Positions 22,291-29,705 of a stretch of 30,691 bases of DNA are shown one piece after another. The stretch is taken from the NCBI GenBank assembly GCA_029570245.1, contig JAKQSH010000451.1, positions 1 to 30,691 on the forward strand, written 5' to 3'. The notes beneath the pieces are model-generated. The model worked only from the letters and a program-made list of their open reading frames with translations, did not search any database and had not been told where the DNA came from. Made by a program: the position numbers and the translations under genes. Numbering within the stretch: the first letter of the stretch is position 1; the number at the start of each line of letters is the position of its first letter. Source of the stretch: Deltaproteobacteria bacterium. Lineage in GTDB: Bacteria > Myxococcota_A > SURF-8.

Positions 22291-24309
22291 TCATCTTGCG
22301 CACCGGAACCCGACGCGCTCGTAGCGATACGGCAGACCCAGCCCGTCTCTTTCGGAGGAACGCAGGAAAGAAACCGGCGTTGAATAACTGCCGCCTCTGA
22401 CGACTTTGCTGATTGTGGAGGGAATCAGCCAGGCGCTGCCGTCGGAAGGCGCGCCGCCGTCGGTTTCGTAATCGGCGTGGTAATAATCCATCGTCCATTC
22501 CCAGACATTGCCGGTCATGTCGTAAAGCCCGAACAGATTCGGCTCAAGAAGGCCTGCCGGATGAGTATGATAGTCGGAATTGTCGTCAAACCATGCGGCA
22601 TCTTCGATGCAGGAGGCATTAAGACCGCAATTGTAGGCAAGAGACACACCGGCTCTGACGGCATATTCCCACTCCGCTTCGGAAGGCAGACGAGCCCCGA
22701 TGCGGTTGCAGAACTGTGAGGCCTCGTACCAGTTGACCATTTCGACCGGACAGTCCGGGCAATCCGGGTGGCCGTTGAGCGGTTTGAAATAGGCAGGATT
22801 AAGACCGGTCACAGCCATGTAATCACGCTGAGTAACTTCGTTCACCATTATTGAGAAATCCGGCACATCAACTACATGCGTCGGATATTCGTCGTTTTTA
22901 CAGGAAGCATCTCCGGCAGCACAACCCATGAAGAATGAGCCGCCCGGAATTTCAGTCCAGTGAGTAAGCTTTCCCAGGGTTCGCACAGGACGGATACCTA
23001 CAAAATTCAGACGATCTGAAGGTAACATTCCGCTACGACCTGAAATGCGGTTGCCTGAAGCCTGTGTAGCCCAGCTTCCGCCTCGTCCAGTTTTGTACGC
23101 CCCGAATGAGTAGCCTTCGGGGTCTGTCACAGCTTCGTCTGAAGTAAGTTCACCGAACCAGTCCCAGGTCGGCTCGAATACGTTTCCGATAACATCATAA
23201 AGCCCCCAGGCGTTAGCTTCCTTCAGACCGACAGGATGAGGCATCTGTCCGCTTCCGGTATTCACGTTGTATTTGTACCATGCGATAAAATCGAGATTGG
23301 GTTCAATGTCGAGGGCATTGATGCTGCCGTCCTGGCTTATGGTGGGATAATATGCGGCATAAGTTCCGGCACGCGCGGCATATTCCCATTCGGCTTCAGT
23401 CGGAAAACGGTAGCCGACGCAGTCGTAGATGCTTTCTGCTCCATTCAGAGATACAGCAGCACTTTTTATTCCCTGCTTTTCCGAGTCGTAACACTGCATG
23501 TAATCGTCAGTTTCCGAATCGTCGCGACAGACTGTATTTTCAATAATGAAACATTCCGGCAGTTCGGCTTCTACGGAAAGTCTGTTAAGATAGGCTGCCG
23601 AATCATACCAGCTTATGTTTTCGACCGGACAGGTTTCACCGCAGACAACACCGCCACCGCCTGGCGAGAAGCGACTTGGATTCCACCCCATGACATATTC
23701 GAATTCCGCCTGGGTAACTTCGTAAATTTTGATTTCGAAGGCTCTGCTGAGGGTGACTTCATGCTGCATCTCACGCAATTCGTTGTAACCCAGCTGATCT
23801 GGAGGCGCACCCATTAAAAAAGTACCGGGCGCGACATAAATATAGCCGTCGGTCAGACCCGGCATATACAAATCCCAGGGTTCCGCATACTCATCGGAAT
23901 CAGAATTTTCTTCGTATTCCCAATCGAGCTCAAGCTCGGCTTCAATTTCATTTTTCGCTTCATCTTCGATTTCGTATTCGGACTCGTATTCCTCTTCAGA
24001 TAAACCTTCGGATTCAAAGTCGCCGTCTTCAAACTGATCCGAGTCATAATCATCATGCTTGGAGTCAATATCAAAGTCGTAGCTCCATTCCTCATAAACA
24101 TCGGCGTTGTCTTCATCATACTCCTGAATGGAGTCAAGGTCACCGTCTGCCGGCGCCTCGAATTCCTGATCTTCAAAGCCATTCTCCCATGAGCCGTCTT
24201 CGTCGTCACCATCGGAGCCATCGTTAATTGTTTTTCCGGCGTCTGAACTGCCACAGGCCGAAGTGAAATAAAGCACGAAAAACATAACAGAAATAAAGCG
24301 GGTGCGCAT
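22291..24309 (-). CDS. Lipoprotein with acidic tether and two FGE/SUMF1-like domains
   Basis: GGGGAGG precedes the ATG by 7 nt. The 672-residue protein has a signal peptide ending in TSAC (Cys19), a very acidic Asp/Glu/Tyr tether (about 24-145) and two copies of the formylglycine-generating-enzyme fold (about 157-443 and 451-672). Each copy shows the family signs: GTFLMG or GSFFMG, EVTQAEFEYVMGWNPSRF or EVTQRDYMAVTGLNPAYF, PVE-x-x-x-WYDA-type, RFPTEAEWEYAARAG or RLPSEAEWEYAVRAG, and RGGSW or RGGSY. Neither copy has Cys after RGGS where the catalytic pair of true FGE lies, so it is unlikely to oxidise sulfatase cysteines. The fold is also used in lectin-like and iron-dependent proteins. It is probably a surface binding protein with its own promoter. 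Confidence 0.9.
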   Translation of the reverse strand: MRTRFISVMFFVLYFTSACGSSDAGKTINDGSDGDDEDGSWENGFEDQEFEAPADGDLDSIQEYDEDNADVYEEWSYDFDIDSKHDDYDSDQFEDGDFESEGLSEEEYESEYEIEDEAKNEIEAELELDWEYEENSDSDEYAEPWDLYMPGLTDGYIYVAPGTFLMGAPPDQLGYNELREMQHEVTLSRAFEIKIYEVTQAEFEYVMGWNPSRFSPGGGGVVCGETCPVENISWYDSAAYLNRLSVEAELPECFIIENTVCRDDSETDDYMQCYDSEKQGIKSAAVSLNGAESIYDCVGYRFPTEAEWEYAARAGTYAAYYPTISQDGSINALDIEPNLDFIAWYKYNVNTGSGQMPHPVGLKEANAWGLYDVIGNVFEPTWDWFGELTSDEAVTDPEGYSFGAYKTGRGGSWATQASGNRISGRSGMLPSDRLNFVGIRPVRTLGKLTHWTEIPGGSFFMGCAAGDASCKNDEYPTHVVDVPDFSIMVNEVTQRDYMAVTGLNPAYFKPLNGHPDCPDCPVEMVNWYEASQFCNRIGARLPSEAEWEYAVRAGVSLAYNCGLNASCIEDAAWFDDNSDYHTHPAGLLEPNLFGLYDMTGNVWEWTMDYYHADYETDGGAPSDGSAWLIPSTISKVVRGGSYSTPVSFLRSSERDGLGLPYRYERVGFRCAR

Positions 24310-24352
24310 CTTCCGGCCTCCCCTTTAATAGCCTCAATATGTAACAGGATTC

Positions 24353-24363
24353 GCAGAAACAGG
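24353..24363 (-). repeat. Direct repeat copy 3 of GCAGAAACAGG
   Basis: This 11-nt copy lies just downstream of the predicted transcription start of the FGE-like lipoprotein gene. It is identical to the two copies at 24411-24421 and 24432-24442 and in the same orientation. Confidence 0.7.
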
Positions 24364-24379
24364 AATCCATCTATGATTA

Positions 24380-24407
24380 AATATAGCAACGATTTAAGAA
24401 TTGTCCA
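24380..24407 (-). promoter_or_regulatory. Promoter of the FGE-like lipoprotein gene
   Basis: On the minus strand TGGACA (24402-24407, 5/6) and TATATT (24380-24385, 5/6) are 16 nt apart. The start point would be near 24373, giving a leader of about 64 nt before the ATG at 24309. This is the best-matching promoter in the window with good boxes and spacing. Confidence 0.6.
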
Positions 24408-24408
24408 G

Positions 24409-24444
24409 CGGCAGAAACAGGCAATCAGTCGGCAGAAACAGGCA
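24409..24444 (-). repeat. Two 15-nt direct repeats next to the promoter
   Basis: CGGCAGAAACAGGCA occurs at 24409-24423 and again at 24430-24444, a period of exactly 21 nt. The first copy touches the -35 box of the promoter at 24380-24407. They lie between the stop codon of the U32/radical-SAM-like gene and that promoter, where an activator or repressor could bind. Confidence 0.8.
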
Positions 24445-24449
24445 GTGAT

Positions 24450-26573
24450 TCAGCGCATGTAAGGAGCAAGCAGAAGAGAGATTTCTTTTTCGCTGAAACC
24501 GATGCAGTCCGTATCGGAAGGAAGAAATTCGCCCAATTCTTCCAGTCGGTCAATAATTTCGGCGTGCGCAGGGGCATTATAAAGGTTTTCAATGTCGTCA
24601 AGGTCAGGCTGTATATCCAGCAGCAGCGACCATCCATGCTCGGCAGCAAGCTTAAGCAGAGCCTCCAGCGAATCGAAAACATCACGATTGCCGACATGCA
24701 GATGAAGTTCGGCCCGTGCCTTCACTTTGACGGCATCCAGCAAAGACACAGACTGTTCGAAATGTCCGCCGCGTCCGACAAGGGCATCGTGCCGCACGGG
24801 ATCAGACGAATGCAAAGCTACCCTGAAAAGCCTGACGCCGGCAGCTGCATAAGATTCGGCACGCTGCGGAGAATGCAGCACCTTACCGGAATACTGCACG
24901 GCCAGCTCCAGTTCGGGGTGGTCTTTAATATGCAGCAACAACTCGCGAATCCACGAACCGTCCGCGTCGTCCTGCGGAACGGCCAGAATACGCCCGAAAT
25001 TATACGGCGCCAGAAAATCGAAAATGCGCCGCAGCTCGTTCTTCCCTATCGGCGGAGCATCCTGCTCGTGGATACGGCTTTCGGAGTTCTGATGAAAAGC
25101 CGGCAGATGGGCATAGCGAAAACGCAGGGGCAGTTCTGCAACACGCCTCAGCAGAGGTGGCGCAACAAGCGTTGAATCAGGGTTCTGGCGCTCCATGAGT
25201 TCAAGCGATCCGGCGCAGATCAGCGTCAGCTTGGCAAGTGTTGAAGACCATTTTTCGGTATTGCTGAAACTTACGTTGTAGCCGATATCGAGATTGGCGG
25301 TATTTTTAAACAATGGTCTGGAAGGCTCGCGCGGACGCAGCGTTATTTCTCCTGCACCTTCTTCAGATGAAACATGCGCCACAAAAGAATTTTCTTCAAT
25401 AGCGATGTTTTCAAGCTGAACGCCCAGGCGCTCTTCACTTATTGCGGCAAAAAGGCGACCGGCATGATCGAAAACACCAGAATCGGAGATGACATTCAAC
25501 AATCGCGGTTTCTGCAACTGCACAACCGGAGTCGGACTCGCATCATCTACGGCTTCGCACTCTTCGAAAGCGATGCTGTTTTCGCACCAGCCGCATTTTT
25601 CGCAGTCGTGCAGGCAGCTTCGCAGTCTGTCGAGAATTTCCGGCGTCTGTACGGCTTTGCGCACTCCTTTGTATTCGTAGAGAATCTTGTCCTCCAGAAG
25701 ATAAGCGTAACGCTCTATTTCGCTCCTTATCGCCTGCGTGCTCCAGGAACGCCCGTCAAGCTTCAGAACATCGACGCAATCTTTGTAGTAAACCAGATTT
25801 TTAGGAGCGATCATGGTGCGCATTATAAGCCACGGGTTCTTCTGAACTTCCTGACGGCATTTCTGCAGACGGATATTCCACTCTTTCCAGGCTTCTTCCG
25901 GGTCGCTTTCCATCAGCGGCGGCAAAGCCTGATGGAAAAGCAGCATCGGACATTCGGGAATGCATGAATTGTCTGGAATGATTTTTACTTCTTTTCCCAG
26001 CGCCTTGATCTGTCTGAGTTTTTCGGGGAAAAGATTGAAGGAGTGATCCATAAGAATCGCATCCGCACCGACCCGCCGCACCCACCATGAGGCAACATGC
26101 ATGCTGGTCATTCCGGCAGCGACAGAATTGGAAATTTTTATTTCAGGCAATTCGCTTTTAACTCTGGCAGCCAGGTCGATATCGGCAAAGACAGCCGATA
26201 TCGGACAACCGAAATCAAGGCGCCTGCGAAGAAAATCAAGAATGCGATCATGGTTTCTGGAAACCACAAAAGTGTTGAACACATATGACAGTCTGATGCC
26301 TTCTGCCGCCAGCCCCTCGGCCAGCGGATTTATCTCGGCCTCGTACTGCGCCAGCTCCTGGCGCGCCACCTGGCGGTGCGTCGATGCGACATCCTGATGC
26401 GGCGAGAGATACACATCTTCGATAAAACGCGCATACGGAGAAATCGTTCTGTAATAGTTCCTGTCCTGATTGTAGGGCACCGAAAGCTTCATGCCCAGTT
26501 CCAGGATGTCTTCGACTTCAAATCGAGGCGGTAATGGTTTAATGCCGCAATTTTCGATGTCGTCAGTCTTCAT
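24450..26573 (-). CDS. U32-like protein fused to a radical-SAM-like domain without the Fe-S cysteines
   Basis: The 707-residue protein starts at ATG 26573 with GGAG 8 nt upstream. Residues 1-340 resemble the U32 family (UbiU/V, TrhP relatives): ISNSVAAGMTSMHVASWWVR, GADAILMDHSFNLFPEKLRQ, then IIPDNSCIPECPMLLFHQ with Cys204/Cys208, Cys266, and CLHDCEKCGWC with Cys320/324/327/330, likely an Fe-S site. Residues about 422-655 look like a radical SAM barrel: LDIGYNVSFSN where CxxxCxxC is expected, a strand-helix-strand region, and the very typical VALHSSDPVRHDALVGRGGHFEQ followed by AELHLHVGNRD. All three cluster Cys appear replaced (Y432, F436, N/T439), so this half may be non-catalytic. The U32 half suggests tRNA/rRNA or cofactor hydroxylation, but no substrate can be named. 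It is last in an operon with cyclase, PEGA and flippase genes. Confidence 0.75.
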   Translation of the reverse strand: MKTDDIENCGIKPLPPRFEVEDILELGMKLSVPYNQDRNYYRTISPYARFIEDVYLSPHQDVASTHRQVARQELAQYEAEINPLAEGLAAEGIRLSYVFNTFVVSRNHDRILDFLRRRLDFGCPISAVFADIDLAARVKSELPEIKISNSVAAGMTSMHVASWWVRRVGADAILMDHSFNLFPEKLRQIKALGKEVKIIPDNSCIPECPMLLFHQALPPLMESDPEEAWKEWNIRLQKCRQEVQKNPWLIMRTMIAPKNLVYYKDCVDVLKLDGRSWSTQAIRSEIERYAYLLEDKILYEYKGVRKAVQTPEILDRLRSCLHDCEKCGWCENSIAFEECEAVDDASPTPVVQLQKPRLLNVISDSGVFDHAGRLFAAISEERLGVQLENIAIEENSFVAHVSSEEGAGEITLRPREPSRPLFKNTANLDIGYNVSFSNTEKWSSTLAKLTLICAGSLELMERQNPDSTLVAPPLLRRVAELPLRFRYAHLPAFHQNSESRIHEQDAPPIGKNELRRIFDFLAPYNFGRILAVPQDDADGSWIRELLLHIKDHPELELAVQYSGKVLHSPQRAESYAAAGVRLFRVALHSSDPVRHDALVGRGGHFEQSVSLLDAVKVKARAELHLHVGNRDVFDSLEALLKLAAEHGWSLLLDIQPDLDDIENLYNAPAHAEIIDRLEELGEFLPSDTDCIGFSEKEISLLLAPYMR

Positions 26574-26607
26574 TCGAATTTCTCCGCTTATTACCCATGC
26601 GCAAAAG

Positions 26608-28161
26608 TCATTTGCGGTTTCGGACGACGATGGACTTGAAGCGCAACAATTCCTCCCTGCTGAGATCGCGAATCAGTATCGCCAGCAGAATAATTCCGAC
26701 AACAGCACCTTTCACGACAAGCAACGGCTTTGAATCCGGTTGCCATGAGAACGAAATACCGAAAGCGATAATGGCGGCAACAATGCATCGCAATAAGGTA
26801 CGCAACGGAAAACTTACGTTGAAGCGTCTTGCAATCCACAGCCAGGCGGCAAAAGCGCCGAGCGTCATTACGATGGCGCTGGCGAACGCCGCACCAATGG
26901 TGCCGAAATGACTGACAGCAAGGATATTGAACAATCCCGAAGCAACCAGCATGACTCCCATTATTTTAGCAGACACCTGCGGCTTACCAGAGCCGGAAGC
27001 GACTGTGGTAAAAATCATAAGCATCGAAAAAGACAGGTAACCGATCGCCAGCATCGCCATTTCGACACGCCCATGCACAAAGATAGGAGTAAAGACAATC
27101 TTGAGAATATCGCCGGCGCAGGCCGCAGCACCGATGGCGAACAGCGAAGCCATCAGCAGCGTATAGCGAGTGGCATCTGTAATGATACGACTGGTACGCT
27201 CGCTTTCACCCTGGTATGTTTCTTTGGAAACCAGGGGAAAAAGCACCAGCGAAACTGCAATGACGCCGATATAAGGCAGGCGCGCCACCTGCACCGCGAC
27301 AGAATATATGCCGACCAGAGAATTGCTTACTTCGGAAGCGCTCACACCAAGAAGCGCCGCGAGTTTAGCTTCACGCCCATCGGCAACCCAGTCGGCCAGA
27401 AAGGCTTTGACCATATACAGGTCGGCGTTTATGAACAGATTCATAAGCAGCGTAAAAATCATAATCCAGAACTGAAAAGCAATGAGCCTGCGCCAGCCGA
27501 TACTGTTGACGTATTCTCCACCGCGAGCAAGGAATGACGAAACAAGCAACATGATGACCGCAGTAATCAGGAATCCGCCGATGGCTCCGTACACACCAAA
27601 ACCCAATATGGCCAGCAGAACGATCAGACCGACTTTCAGAGTGGCGAACATGATGTCCATTGACGCCTGGCGGAAAAAGAGGCGGCGTCCGTTGAACGTG
27701 CCGATGAACACCGCATACAGCGAGTAGCAGAACACAATGGGCGCCGAAGCCTGAATATACACGGTCAGGCGTGGATCATTGAGCAACCAAGATATCAGCG
27801 GGGCCGAAGCCGCCAGAGCCACGGTAACAATGCCGCCGAAAACCAGCTGCAGGCGCACTGCCTGCCTTCGTACCGAAGCATAACGGCTTGGGTCTTCGGA
27901 AATGAATTTTGAAACCGATTGCAGAGTTCCAGCAATCATCATCATGGTAATTGGATTGAGAATTCCCATTACAACGGTATACAGGCCATAAAGGTCTGCG
28001 CGTTCGACTTCGCTTTTGCCGATATAGCGCGGCAGAAGCGTCAACAGCATCAACCCGGTAAAGATAAAATATCCCTTTGCGGCAGCAATCCACAACGCGC
28101 CGCGTCCGACGGCACGAGTTTCCTTCAGCCCGTCTTCTTTCTGAACAACTTCATTCTGCAT
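26608..28161 (-). CDS. MOP-superfamily flippase (Wzx/polysaccharide-biosynthesis type)
   Basis: The 517-residue protein has 12-14 membrane helices starting near residue 22 (GALWIAAAKGYFIFTGLMLL). The pattern, including the N-terminal GLYTVVMGILNPITMMMIAGTLQSVSKFIS and the GIYSVAVQVARLPYIGVIAVSLVLFPLVSK region (shown in parts, about 285-312), fits the Wzx/SpoVB branch of the multidrug/oligosaccharidyl-lipid/polysaccharide exporters. Such proteins flip lipid-linked sugars across the inner membrane; the substrate here is unknown and no glycosyltransferase is adjacent. It lies 26 nt after the PEGA gene and 34 nt before the U32-like gene, with a weak ribosome site (CGGGA). Confidence 0.85.
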   Translation of the reverse strand: MQNEVVQKEDGLKETRAVGRGALWIAAAKGYFIFTGLMLLTLLPRYIGKSEVERADLYGLYTVVMGILNPITMMMIAGTLQSVSKFISEDPSRYASVRRQAVRLQLVFGGIVTVALAASAPLISWLLNDPRLTVYIQASAPIVFCYSLYAVFIGTFNGRRLFFRQASMDIMFATLKVGLIVLLAILGFGVYGAIGGFLITAVIMLLVSSFLARGGEYVNSIGWRRLIAFQFWIMIFTLLMNLFINADLYMVKAFLADWVADGREAKLAALLGVSASEVSNSLVGIYSVAVQVARLPYIGVIAVSLVLFPLVSKETYQGESERTSRIITDATRYTLLMASLFAIGAAACAGDILKIVFTPIFVHGRVEMAMLAIGYLSFSMLMIFTTVASGSGKPQVSAKIMGVMLVASGLFNILAVSHFGTIGAAFASAIVMTLGAFAAWLWIARRFNVSFPLRTLLRCIVAAIIAFGISFSWQPDSKPLLVVKGAVVGIILLAILIRDLSREELLRFKSIVVRNRK

Positions 28162-28187
28162 GTAAAATCCCGATTCATCATGTTCCG

Positions 28188-29705
28188 CTAAAAGCGGAAT
28201 CTGGTTAACAGAGATACGCTTTCTCCATCTGTCGCCGGAGCTACCACCACATCTTTTTCCGGAGCCCAGACGAACAGTGCAATGCTCGCCAGCGTTCCGG
28301 CGGCTCCAAGCCCCATAAGGACGCCTCCGCCGACACGCGTGCGGAAGCCTTCGTCGCGCTCGTTTTTGTAATTACTAGAAACTTCGACATAGCGGCTGGC
28401 GTTTGCATAATGATCCTGAGCCTCAAGCTCAAGAAATATTCCGAAACCAAGCGCCAAAACAGAAGCAACACCGGTAAAAATGCCGGGACGATAGTCGGGC
28501 TTCTTTTCGCTTTTCTCTCCAGGCTTCAACGACAGACCAGGCTCAAGTTCCGGCTCAAGTTTAAGGCGTTCGCCAGGTTGAATACGCAGTTTGCGCGTAT
28601 GCGTGACATAGCCAGGGCGCACGACGGCAATCTCGTAAACACCCGCCGGAAGATCGGCCTTGTACATGCCTTCGGCGACTTTTCCGCCGTCGAGATATAT
28701 TTCAACATTTTTTGTGCTGGTCGGAACGATTTCAAGATGTCCGGCCTCAGCCTGAAACATATGCTTGACACGAACCAGATCGTCCGGCAGGACCTCAACC
28801 ACTACTTCGGTGTCTTCGAAAGGAGGAAGGTGAAATTTCAGCCGGTGCTCTCCGGCGATGATATCACGCAGAACAACAGGTGCAGTTCCTGCTTCCTTAC
28901 CGTCAAGAAATACGGTGGCTCCGGCAGGTTCGGAGTCGATCAGAACTTCGCCGCGCTTCTTTTCGAGATCGAATGAAATGCTTTCGGCGCAATTATCCGG
29001 AAAAACGAGATTCTGTTTCAAATCCGGCAAGCCGTCGTATGACAGCCTTGCTTCCAGCCGTGTTCCGGAGATGGATCGCAAATGCAATGGGGTGTACCCC
29101 AAAAACCTTTCGTTTACGAAAACTTTCGCGTTTATCGGAAAACTCATCACGCGCAGAGCACCCTGTCCTGCCGAAAGAACCGGTCTGCTGCCCAGCATAT
29201 CCGCCAGCATGTTTTCAATAAGCGACATGGCTGCAGCCTCTTCGGGCAGAGATTCCAGCAGTTCGCGCTCGCTCTTGTCGGATTTCATAACCAGACGCAT
29301 CACCAGCCATCCGTCCTTGCGCGGCGTAAACGAGAGCCTCAAGCTTTGAGTGATGCCGTATTTCCGCATAAGAAGAGCTCTGCAATCGTCCGGCATTTCG
29401 CATTGCAGTAAACCGTTGTTGCGCTCCCACGAAACCTGATCGACCAGTTCATTGTGCAGATACAGTGAAATTCTTTCGCTGGACGACATAAAATTCAACA
29501 TGCTGCGCTGCAGGTCGTTCTTGAGCGACTGACTGATGTTGCCTTCTATGGGTTCGAGAATGATTTTTACCAATGCGGACTGCCCGCCGCTGAAAGACTG
29601 GGCGCTGAGAACGGCAGGTGCGGCGGAACAAAACACGAGTATAAAAATAAAAGTCAGTCCACGCAGACATATCCCTGTTTTTTTACTGCAACACATCTGA
29701 ATCAT
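28188..29705 (-). CDS. Secreted PEGA-domain protein with C-terminal membrane helices
   Basis: The 505-residue protein has a signal peptide (cleavage around VLSA/QS, residue 35/36), an N-terminal mixed domain (about 45-175), three PEGA-type beta-sandwich domains (about 182-247, 252-318, 322-386; for instance VLIDSEPAGATVFLDGKEAG and VRPGYVTHTRKLRI), a Pro/Glu/Lys linker and two hydrophobic helices (about 408-426 and 459-480). PEGA domains are found in surface and cell-wall-associated proteins of Myxococcota and related lineages. The ATG at 29705 overlaps the stop of the cyclase gene (ATGA), but the ribosome site there is close, and an ATG three codons later has a better but long spacing. Function unknown; it may sense or anchor at the envelope in concert with the cyclase. 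Confidence 0.85.
   Translation of the reverse strand: MIQMCCSKKTGICLRGLTFIFILVFCSAAPAVLSAQSFSGGQSALVKIILEPIEGNISQSLKNDLQRSMLNFMSSSERISLYLHNELVDQVSWERNNGLLQCEMPDDCRALLMRKYGITQSLRLSFTPRKDGWLVMRLVMKSDKSERELLESLPEEAAAMSLIENMLADMLGSRPVLSAGQGALRVMSFPINAKVFVNERFLGYTPLHLRSISGTRLEARLSYDGLPDLKQNLVFPDNCAESISFDLEKKRGEVLIDSEPAGATVFLDGKEAGTAPVVLRDIIAGEHRLKFHLPPFEDTEVVVEVLPDDLVRVKHMFQAEAGHLEIVPTSTKNVEIYLDGGKVAEGMYKADLPAGVYEIAVVRPGYVTHTRKLRIQPGERLKLEPELEPGLSLKPGEKSEKKPDYRPGIFTGVASVLALGFGIFLELEAQDHYANASRYVEVSSNYKNERDEGFRTRVGGGVLMGLGAAGTLASIALFVWAPEKDVVVAPATDGESVSLLTRFRF

Noticed and set aside
25584..25616. CLHDCEKC (Cys320/324/327) has radical SAM spacing
   Set aside because: It lies at the end of the U32-like half, far before the barrel-like half, without the surrounding strand pattern; more likely part of the U32 Fe-S site.
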